From: Bacteroidales bacterium UBA1179
Lineage (GTDB): Bacteria > Bacteroidota > Bacteroidia > Bacteroidales > Bacteroidaceae
Assembly: GCA_002309915.1 (NCBI GenBank)
Contig: DBYT01000098.1
Location: 455-5,803 of the forward strand
Direction: 5' to 3'
DNA length: 5,349 nucleotides
The notes beneath the pieces were generated by a model. It did no database searches. It was not told the DNA's origin and was given only the letters and a program-made list of their open reading frames with translations. Both the position numbers and the translations under genes were made by a program. Positions 1 through 5,349 of the stretch are shown one piece after another (the first letter of the stretch is position 1; every line of letters begins with the position of its first letter).

Positions 1-135
1 ATCATGTCCGATATCCACGCTGCCTGTGTTAAGTACGGTACCGAGGAGGACGGCTACATCAACTACGTTAAGGGTGCTAACATTGCCGGCTTCATCAAAG
101 TAGCCAACGCAATGTGCGAGCAGGGTTTGGTATAA
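1..135 (+). CDS. gdhA: NADP-type glutamate dehydrogenase, C-terminal fragment
   Basis: The window opens inside this gene; only the last 44 codons and the TAA stop are visible, in frame 1. The fragment carries the C-terminal signature of hexameric bacterial glutamate dehydrogenases: a helix with HAAC, then KYG, then NYVKGANIAGF, then a final helix VANAM ending in GLV. In this family the enzyme interconverts glutamate and 2-oxoglutarate plus ammonia in the cytoplasm, which is the main ammonium assimilation step in many Bacteroidales. The NADP preference is inferred from similarity to the GdhA type and cannot be tested here because the cofactor-binding region lies outside the window. The stop falls in the middle of a promoter match for the next gene, and an inverted repeat that may terminate gdhA transcription follows 18 bases later. 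Confidence 0.9.
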   Translation: MMSDIHAACVKYGTEEDGYINYVKGANIAGFIKVANAMCEQGLV

Positions 136-157
136 TCCTTATTAATAACTAATTTTG
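126..157 (+). promoter_or_regulatory. Bacteroidetes-type promoter for the operon
   Basis: TTTG at 126-129 and TAATTTTG at 150-157 are separated by 20 bases, matching the Bacteroidetes -33 TTTG / -7 TAnnTTTG consensus. If the usual spacing holds, transcription would begin near 164, giving a leader of roughly 34 bases before the ATG at 198. The -33 element lies in the last codons of gdhA and the -7 element overlaps the inverted repeat 154-188. This is a consensus match only; no start site has been mapped. Confidence 0.5.
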
Positions 158-188
158 GGCTGGCTTAGAGATTCTGGGCCAGCCCAAA
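154..188 (+). terminator. Inverted repeat after gdhA, possible terminator
   Basis: Arms TTTGGGCTGGC (154-164) and GCCAGCCCAAA (178-188) are perfectly complementary over 11 bp around a 13-base loop. It lies 18 bases after the gdhA stop, as expected for a terminator. The sequence after the stem (TTATTTAAG) is only weakly T-rich, so intrinsic termination may be inefficient. The left arm overlaps the -7 box of the promoter match at 126-157, and the predicted transcription start lies near the end of that arm, so the repeat could instead, or also, be an operator. Confidence 0.55.
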
Positions 189-197
189 TTATTTAAG

Positions 198-3149
198 ATG
201 GAAGAGAAGGAGATACATCATGTCGAACTCATGGCCAGGAGGATACGCCGTATACTTCTGGTATGCAACAATTATGACAGTTACTCACTTGAGGAGGACG
301 GTCATATTGAGGCACAGATTGCACAGGACTATGCGGAACTCAATCTGAGTAACCCGCCTGATATTGTACGTGTATCGACCACCATCGAGGCTTTGGAACT
401 GGCCAGGACCGATACATCGTTCGATCTGGTCATAACCATGTACAACGTGGGTGAGGTTGATGTGTTTGAATTCTCCAAGCGTATGAAGGAGATTGCTCCC
501 GATACGCCCATAGTCCTTCTGGCCACATTCTCACGCGAGATATTCAACCGCATGCAGGACCGTGCAAACAGCGCCATTGACTGGTTCTTCTGCTGGAACA
601 ACTCCACCGACCTGATGATTGCCATCATCAAGTTGCTTGAGGACCGCATGAATGCCGAGCATGATATACTGGAGGAGGGCGTGCGCGCCATACTTCTGAT
701 AGAGGACTCGGTGCGCTACTATTCCACCTATCTGCCTGTTCTCTACAAACTGGTTCTGCAGCAGAACAGTGAGGCCATCCGTGATACCCTGAATGAGAAA
801 CAGCAGACACTGCGCAAGCGCTCCCGTCCCAAGATCCTCATGGCTACCTGTTATGATGATGCCGTTGAATTGTACGAGCGTTACAAACAGAACATCCTGG
901 GAGTGATATCGGACATTGGATTCGTAATCCATAAGGACGATGCCCCCGAGACCGAGAAACTGGATGCCGGTATAGACCTGGTGAACCATATTCATGCAGA
1001 TAACCCCACAATGCCTATCCTGATGCAGTCATCACAGGAGAGCATGCGTGAGGTGGCCGAGCAGTTGGGCGTGGGCTTTGTGGTCAAGACCTCCAAGACC
1101 CTTACGCATGATTTGTCGGAGTATATAGGCCGTGAATTCGGATTCGGTGACTTTGTAGTGACTGATCCCACTACCGGTGAGGAACTGCTCCGTGCAAGTG
1201 ACCTGTACGGATTCGAGAAGATCATCAAGAACATATCGGACCGCGATTTCCGTCGTCTGTCCGATAAGAACTACATATCCCGCTGGCTGTTCGCACGCGG
1301 TCTGTTCGCACTGGGTAAGCAGTTGCGTCCGCTCACCATCCACAATGATTCGGAACTTCCTGAGATACGCCGCATCAACCTAGAGGTGATACATGATTTC
1401 CGTATCAACCAGGGTGTGGGTGTGGTGGCCAAGTTCGATCCCGCCACCTACAATGACACCATTCGTTTTGCCCGTCTGGGTAATGGCTCGCTGGGCGGAA
1501 AGGCCCGTGGTCTGGCATTCCTGAATCATATCCTGGTCAAGTACGATATGTATGACAAGTATGAGGATGTGCGTATAACCGTGCCTCGTACCCTTGTCAT
1601 AACCACCGAATATTTTGACCGTTTCATCATAGACAACGGACTTCAGTACGTCATCAACTCCGATATTTCCGATGAGGAGATACTGGCCGAGTTCGTGGCA
1701 TCGACCCTGCCGCGTGACCTGATTGACAACCTGAAGGTATTCATACACAATATCCGCAAGCCCCTTGCAGTGCGCTCATCGTCAAAGCTGGAGGATTCAT
1801 ACTACCAGCCCTTTGCCGGAGTATATTCAACGTATATGATTCCGCGCACCGACAATGAGGACCAGCAACTGCGTCTGCTTTCCAAGGCCATCAAGAGCGT
1901 TTATGCATCAATCTTCTTTGCATCGTCACGTAGTTATATTACCGCTACGGCCAATGTGATATCCGAGGAGAAGATGGCTATAATTCTGCAGGAGATATGC
2001 GGCAGCAGCGACCAGGGCTATTACTTCCCCACGCTGTCAGGTGTGGCCCGCTCGGTTAACTTCTACCCCATAGGACATGAGAAGGCCGAGGACGGTATAG
2101 TGAAGGTTGCGTTTGGACTGGGTAAGGCTGTAGTTGACGGTGATCAGGTGCTCCGTTTCTCGCCCAAGTATCCCAAGCATGTGCTTCAGACATCGACCAT
2201 AGAGCAGACCATGACCGAGACTCAGAAGTCCATGTTCGCCCTGAACCTCAAACCCGAGAAGTTCACCACATCAATCGATGATGCAGTGAACCTGGAGCGC
2301 ATAAGCATAGCGGACTGCGAGAAGTTCCGCAACCTGAAACACGTGGTTTCGACCTTTGATCTGGAGAACCAGCGAATGGTAGACTCGGCATATCCAACCG
2401 GTCCCCGATTCGTAACGTTCGCCCAGATGCTCAAATACAAGACCTTTCCGCTGGCAGAGATAGTTGACGAACTGCTTGAGATAGCCCGCAAGGAGATGAA
2501 ATGCGGCGTTGAACTGGAGTTTGCGGCCGATATAGACCGCGGCGGAAACACCAACAAACTGCCCAAGTTCAATGTGCTGCAGATCCGTCCCATATCGGTT
2601 GACAGCCGCAACGTGGATGTTGACTGGGATGAGATAGACACCGACGGCGCCCTGATAAAGTCGGAGAGTGCGCTGGGAACAGGCTGGATAAAGGGACTGA
2701 CTGATGTCATCTACCTCAAACTGGATGCATTCGATACCCAGAAGACCGTACAGATGGCACGTGAACTTGCTGCCATGAACACCCGTATGCGTGCCCAGGG
2801 GCTCAATTACGTCCTGATAGGTTACGGCCGATGGGGTTCCAGCATACCGTCACTTGGCGTACCCGTGCAGTGGGGTGACATATCGGAAGCAAAGGTCATA
2901 GTGGAGTGCAGTCTGGAGGATTTCCGCGTGGATCCCAGCCAGGGTACCCATTTCTTCCAGAACCTGACATCATTCAACGCCGGTTACATAAACGTTGATC
3001 CGTACTCGGGCAGGGGTGATGTGTTTGACTATGAGGCACTTGCAAAACTGCCGGTCATAGAGGAGACGGAATTCCTGCGTCACGTAAAGTTTGACCGCGA
3101 ACTTGAGATATGCATTGACGGCCGAAATAGTAAAGCAATGATAAAGTAA
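198..3149 (+). CDS. Tandem receiver / PEP-pyruvate-binding ATP-grasp protein
   Basis: This 983-residue cytoplasmic protein has no signal peptide or membrane segment. Residues about 16-155 form a degenerate receiver-like domain: the usual acidic pair and phospho-acceptor Asp are missing (ITMYN at 79-83) and Cys132 sits near the conserved Lys position. Residues about 162-315 form a second receiver that keeps the acidic pair (E169, D170), the acceptor D239, S278/S279 and K297. Residues about 426-800 match the PEP synthase/PPDK N-terminal ATP-grasp domain: GSLGGKARGL (430-439, K435), VRSSS (525-529, R526), EDS and FAGVYST (532-545), ELEF (772-775) and LQIRP (794-798, Q795, R797). These fit the nucleotide-binding residues of that family. 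The swivelling phosphohistidine domain and PEP-binding barrel are absent; residues 800-983 instead form another domain with GYGRWGSS (875-882) and QGTHFFQNLTSF (915-926). The 198 start is preferred over the in-frame ATG at 231 because the HVELMARRI segment appears to be part of the domain's first helix. Similar proteins are often named PEP synthase, but the full reaction is not supported. It is probably the first operon gene, 9 bases before cstA. Confidence 0.88.
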   Translation: MEEKEIHHVELMARRIRRILLVCNNYDSYSLEEDGHIEAQIAQDYAELNLSNPPDIVRVSTTIEALELARTDTSFDLVITMYNVGEVDVFEFSKRMKEIAPDTPIVLLATFSREIFNRMQDRANSAIDWFFCWNNSTDLMIAIIKLLEDRMNAEHDILEEGVRAILLIEDSVRYYSTYLPVLYKLVLQQNSEAIRDTLNEKQQTLRKRSRPKILMATCYDDAVELYERYKQNILGVISDIGFVIHKDDAPETEKLDAGIDLVNHIHADNPTMPILMQSSQESMREVAEQLGVGFVVKTSKTLTHDLSEYIGREFGFGDFVVTDPTTGEELLRASDLYGFEKIIKNISDRDFRRLSDKNYISRWLFARGLFALGKQLRPLTIHNDSELPEIRRINLEVIHDFRINQGVGVVAKFDPATYNDTIRFARLGNGSLGGKARGLAFLNHILVKYDMYDKYEDVRITVPRTLVITTEYFDRFIIDNGLQYVINSDISDEEILAEFVASTLPRDLIDNLKVFIHNIRKPLAVRSSSKLEDSYYQPFAGVYSTYMIPRTDNEDQQLRLLSKAIKSVYASIFFASSRSYITATANVISEEKMAIILQEICGSSDQGYYFPTLSGVARSVNFYPIGHEKAEDGIVKVAFGLGKAVVDGDQVLRFSPKYPKHVLQTSTIEQTMTETQKSMFALNLKPEKFTTSIDDAVNLERISIADCEKFRNLKHVVSTFDLENQRMVDSAYPTGPRFVTFAQMLKYKTFPLAEIVDELLEIARKEMKCGVELEFAADIDRGGNTNKLPKFNVLQIRPISVDSRNVDVDWDEIDTDGALIKSESALGTGWIKGLTDVIYLKLDAFDTQKTVQMARELAAMNTRMRAQGLNYVLIGYGRWGSSIPSLGVPVQWGDISEAKVIVECSLEDFRVDPSQGTHFFQNLTSFNAGYINVDPYSGRGDVFDYEALAKLPVIEETEFLRHVKFDRELEICIDGRNSKAMIK

Positions 3150-3158
3150 CAAAACAAT

Positions 3159-4580
3159 ATGCTAACATTCGTGATAGCTTTGATAGTCCTGGTCCTGGGC
3201 TATGTGTTCTACGGAAAATTCATTGAGCGTCTTTTCGGGGCTGATCCTAACCGTGATGTGCCGGCCAAGAGTATGGCTGACGGCGTTGACTACATAGCAA
3301 TGCCCACGTGGAAGGCCTACATGATCCAGTTCCTCAACATTGCCGGTCTGGGTCCGATATTCGGTGCCATCATGGGTGCCAAGTTCGGAACCGCATCATA
3401 CCTGTGGATTGTGTTCGGAACAATCTTTGCCGGTAGCGTGCATGACTATCTGTCGGGAATGATCTCCTTAAGACACGGCGGAGAGAGCCTGCCTCAGCTG
3501 GTGGGCCGTTATCTGGGTACATCGGTGCAGAAGGTGTTCATGGTGTTCTCCATGATACTGCTGGTGCTGGTAGGTGCGGTGTTCGTATCACAGCCGGCCG
3601 ATATCCTGGTCCGTCTTACCGGCGGCGCTATGGGTATCAACACCTGGATTGCCATCATCTTTGTCTATTATCTGCTGGCCACTTTGTTCCCCATTGACAA
3701 GATTATCGGCCGCTTCTATCCCATATTCGGTGCAGCACTGCTGTTTATGGCAATAGGTATCATGATTGCGCTGTTTGTCAACCATCCGCCGCTCCCGGAG
3801 ATGTGGAAGGGATTCGGTGTCAAGTATGACAAGAACCCCATATTCCCCATGATGTTCATATCGATTGCCTGCGGTGCTATAAGCGGATTCCACGCAACGC
3901 AGTCGCCCCTTATGGCACGATGCATTACCGATGAGGGCAAGGGTAGGATAGTGTTCTACGGCGCAATGGTATCCGAGGGTATCGTGGCTCTTATCTGGGC
4001 AGCCGCCGCAACCGCTTATTTTGGCGAGCACGGAACAGACTTTACCGCCGCTCAGATTGTGCTTGACATATCCAAGACCTGGCTGGGTAAGGTGGGCGGC
4101 ATCCTGGCTGTTATCGGTGTCGTAGCAGCGCCTATCTCATCGGGAGATACCGCTCTGCGTTCGGCCCGTCTTATCGTGGCTGATTTCTTCAAGATCAGGC
4201 AGAAATCCATAGGCAGCCGTCTGGCCATAAGCGTCCCGCTGTTTGTAATCACCTTCTTTGCACTGTTCTACAGCCTGCGTGACAAGGAGGGATTCAATAT
4301 AATCTGGCGTTACTTTGCATGGTCCAACCAGACGCTGTCTGTATTCACTCTGTGGGCTGTCACGGTTTATCTGACCAAGCACCGTAAGAACGTGCTTGTT
4401 ACGCTTATTCCGGCCATGTTCATGACCGTGGTAACCGTTACCTACATCTTCATGGCACCCGAGGGATTCCGTCTGGCTCCCTGGATTGCCTATATCATCG
4501 CCGGCGTAACGGCATTGGCGTTCCTGATACTTTATCTTACTTGGAAAAGTCGTTTTGACAAAAAGAATATAGCACAATGA
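3159..4580 (+). CDS. cstA: CstA-family carbon starvation transporter (short form)
   Basis: This 473-residue, strongly hydrophobic protein has roughly 12-13 apparent membrane segments, the first at about residues 2-19 and the last at about 440-461. CstA-family motifs seen are QFLNIAGLGPIFGA (57-70), GSVHDYLSGM with LRHGGESLPQL (92-114), SGFHATQSP (242-250), SSGDTALRSARL (327-338) and WRYFAWSNQTLS (383-394). E. coli CstA and BtsT are about 700 residues and move pyruvate (CstA also peptides) across the inner membrane; this is the shorter form common in Bacteroidota and Firmicutes. The substrate here is inferred, with pyruvate favoured by the upstream PEP/pyruvate-family gene. The start has A-rich sequence upstream (AACAAAACAAT) and no Shine-Dalgarno site, usual for this phylum. 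It begins 9 bases after the preceding stop and its own TGA overlaps the next ATG, so all three genes are probably cotranscribed. Confidence 0.93.
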   Translation: MLTFVIALIVLVLGYVFYGKFIERLFGADPNRDVPAKSMADGVDYIAMPTWKAYMIQFLNIAGLGPIFGAIMGAKFGTASYLWIVFGTIFAGSVHDYLSGMISLRHGGESLPQLVGRYLGTSVQKVFMVFSMILLVLVGAVFVSQPADILVRLTGGAMGINTWIAIIFVYYLLATLFPIDKIIGRFYPIFGAALLFMAIGIMIALFVNHPPLPEMWKGFGVKYDKNPIFPMMFISIACGAISGFHATQSPLMARCITDEGKGRIVFYGAMVSEGIVALIWAAAATAYFGEHGTDFTAAQIVLDISKTWLGKVGGILAVIGVVAAPISSGDTALRSARLIVADFFKIRQKSIGSRLAISVPLFVITFFALFYSLRDKEGFNIIWRYFAWSNQTLSVFTLWAVTVYLTKHRKNVLVTLIPAMFMTVVTVTYIFMAPEGFRLAPWIAYIIAGVTALAFLILYLTWKSRFDKKNIAQ

Positions 4581-5218
4581 AAGAGCCGTTTGTTATAACA
4601 ATCAGCCGTGAGGTAGGCTCCGGCGGAAGGACTATCGGCCGTAAACTGGCCGCAAAACTGGGCGTACGTTTCAGTGACAAGGAATTGGTTGATGCGCTCC
4701 AGAAGAAACTCAATCTTACCGAAAGCAGCATTGAGGAGCTTAAGGGTAAGAAGAAACGCTGGCTGGATGATTTCATTCAGATGGTGGCTCCGGTGCCCAT
4801 GAGCGGCATGCTGGTGGACGGCGACAGCGATTACATAAGCGAGTACAACCTGTCACTCACCGTAAATGATGTTTTTGAGGCAGAGAAGGAGATACTTAAC
4901 GGTATAGCCGATCAGGGTTCATGCGTGATTGCCGGCCGCTCCGGTTTCTTTGTGCTCAAGGGCCGCCCCAACAAGGTGGATATCCTTATCACCGCATCAC
5001 GTGACAAGCGCATTGCCCGCATCATGGAGAAGCAGAACCTTTCCCGTCAGAAGGCCGAGGAGGTTATAGACAGCGTCGATAAGGCCCGCGACAACTACGT
5101 TAAGCGCTACACCGGACAGAGCCGTTACGACGCCCGCAACTACCACATAGTCCTCAACATGGATTACATCACCGAGGATCAGGCGGTTGCTATGATACTC
5201 TCTTATCTGGGTAAGTGA
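4577..5218 (+). CDS. Cytidylate kinase-like family protein
   Basis: This 213-residue soluble protein resembles the cytidylate kinase-like family (Cytidylate_kin2), a branch of P-loop nucleoside monophosphate kinases. The N-terminus has a beta strand and modified P-loop, VITISREVGSGGRTIGRKLA (6-25). Aligned with Cmk (GxGKGT), the catalytic Lys position is Gly17, followed by Arg18; this GSGGR form is typical of the family rather than a local mutation. Other visible elements are VIAGRSG (117-123), an Arg-rich lid-like stretch RIARIM (145-150), and a C-terminal DKARDNYVKRYTG (168-180) followed by RYDARNYHIVLN (183-194). The substrate is unknown; a true CMP kinase role should not be assumed. The ATG shares four bases with the cstA stop (ATGA), which suggests translational coupling and a job linked to transport or to the upstream ATP-grasp protein. 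Confidence 0.87.
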   Translation: MKEPFVITISREVGSGGRTIGRKLAAKLGVRFSDKELVDALQKKLNLTESSIEELKGKKKRWLDDFIQMVAPVPMSGMLVDGDSDYISEYNLSLTVNDVFEAEKEILNGIADQGSCVIAGRSGFFVLKGRPNKVDILITASRDKRIARIMEKQNLSRQKAEEVIDSVDKARDNYVKRYTGQSRYDARNYHIVLNMDYITEDQAVAMILSYLGK

Positions 5219-5246
5219 TCAGTTAATAAAAAGCATTAAATTGCAA

Positions 5247-5270
5247 ACTCCACTTTGCAAAATGTGGAGT
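5247..5270 (+). terminator. Weak terminator-like hairpin after the operon
   Basis: ACTCCAC (5247-5253) pairs perfectly with GTGGAGT (5264-5270) around a 10-base loop, 28 bases after the kinase-like gene stop. The following ATTTGTATT is modestly T-rich. The stem is only 7 bp, so it may be a weak terminator. The loop holds the -33 TTTG of the next promoter match, so the element may also affect that promoter. Confidence 0.4.
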
Positions 5271-5286
5271 ATTTGTATTAACTTTG
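5254..5286 (+). promoter_or_regulatory. Bacteroidetes-type promoter for the next gene
   Basis: TTTG at 5254-5257 and TAACTTTG at 5279-5286 are 21 bases apart, a good match to the -33 TTTG / -7 TAnnTTTG consensus. Transcription would be expected to start near 5293 and read out of the right edge of the window. The site lies in a gene-free stretch, as expected for a real promoter. Confidence 0.6.
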
Positions 5287-5288
5287 CG

Positions 5289-5312
5289 GTCCGTGCACAC
5301 GAGTGCGCGGAC
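5289..5312. repeat. 10-bp inverted repeat at the predicted start site
   Basis: GTCCGTGCAC (5289-5298) and GTGCGCGGAC (5303-5312) form ten consecutive pairs, one of them a G-T (G-U) pair, around the loop ACGA. It begins two bases after the -7 box, so the predicted start falls inside the left arm. It could be a repressor operator or, if transcription starts slightly earlier, a stable hairpin at the 5' end of the mRNA. It is much richer in G and C than the surrounding intergenic DNA. Confidence 0.6.
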
Positions 5313-5323
5313 GCGTGTTATAT

Positions 5324-5349
5324 ATGGAGCAGTTTTTCAGGACACATGA
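5324..5349 (+). CDS. Possible start of a next gene, cut by window edge
   Basis: An ATG at 5324 follows A/T-rich sequence (TTATAT) about 31 bases after the predicted transcription start and stays open for eight codons (MEQFFRTH) to the window edge. A second ATG at 5346, in another frame, is preceded by AGGA at 5339-5342 but at a spacing of only 3 bases. Eight codons are too few to identify a product or choose between the starts; the promoter upstream is the main reason to expect a gene here. Confidence 0.3.

Noticed and set aside
220..348. Small ORF of 42 codons starting at ATG 220, preceded by AAGGAG at 207-212 with 7-base spacing.
   Set aside because: The Shine-Dalgarno match is striking, but the frame lies inside the well-supported receiver protein. 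The peptide has no recognisable features and the phylum rarely relies on such sites, so it is probably coincidence.
531..995. Minus-strand open frames opposite the large gene, such as this one and those at 1380-1748 and 2222-2710.
   Set aside because: They are antisense to a gene with clear domain motifs, have no family resemblance and no promoter or spacing support. They look like by-products of the codon use on the coding strand.
231..3149. Alternative start of the large protein at the in-frame ATG 231.
   Set aside because: It would remove 11 residues, including the VEL before MARRI that appears to belong to the first helix. The 198 start has an A/T-rich upstream region and fits the predicted transcript start, though 231 is not excluded.
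3588..4031. Minus-strand open frames opposite cstA, including 4137-4577.
   Set aside because: Their compositions are simple reverse complements of transmembrane codons, with no recognisable domains; cstA on the + strand explains the region completely.
1..5349. Search for CRISPR arrays, tRNA or rRNA genes, insertion sequences or phage genes.
   Set aside because: No spaced direct repeats, cloverleaf-like segments, transposase or integrase motifs, or terminal repeats were seen. The window is almost fully occupied by four ordinary chromosomal genes of similar codon use.

Overview
The window looks like a chromosomal piece of a member of the Bacteroidota, most likely order Bacteroidales (Bacteroides/Prevotella-like). 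Three things point there. The short intergenic regions contain matches to the Bacteroidetes sigma factor promoter (TTTG, about 20 bases, then TAnnTTTG). Start codons are preceded by A/T-rich sequence rather than well-placed Shine-Dalgarno sites. The proteins resemble Bacteroidales forms, such as a short CstA and a hexameric-type glutamate dehydrogenase. Genus cannot be fixed from this sequence alone.

Layout, all genes on the + strand: (1) 1-135, the last 44 codons of an NADP-type glutamate dehydrogenase, gdhA. (2) 136-197, a short gap with an 11-bp inverted repeat that overlaps a good promoter match. (3) 198-3149, a 983-residue multidomain protein: two response-regulator receiver-like domains, then an ATP-grasp domain of the PEP synthase / pyruvate phosphate dikinase N-terminal family, then a C-terminal domain that is neither the phosphohistidine nor the PEP-binding domain of those enzymes. 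(4) 3159-4580, a CstA-family membrane transporter of the short type. (5) 4577-5218, a cytidylate-kinase-like P-loop protein overlapping cstA by 4 bases. (6) 5219-5349, a non-coding end with a weak terminator-like hairpin, a second promoter match, a strong 10-bp inverted repeat just downstream of it, and possibly the first codons of another gene.

Genes 3 to 5 have a 9-base gap and a 4-base overlap and are very probably one operon, read from the promoter at the end of gdhA. CstA relatives import pyruvate (BtsT/CstA in E. coli) or peptides. The large protein combines signal-receiver domains with the nucleotide-binding half of a pyruvate/PEP phosphotransferase. An inferred theme is sensing of, or response to, pyruvate or carbon limitation next to amino-acid/2-oxoglutarate metabolism. 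No histidine kinase and no DNA-binding output domain is present in the window. The receiver/ATP-grasp protein is the part most likely to be undescribed biochemically.
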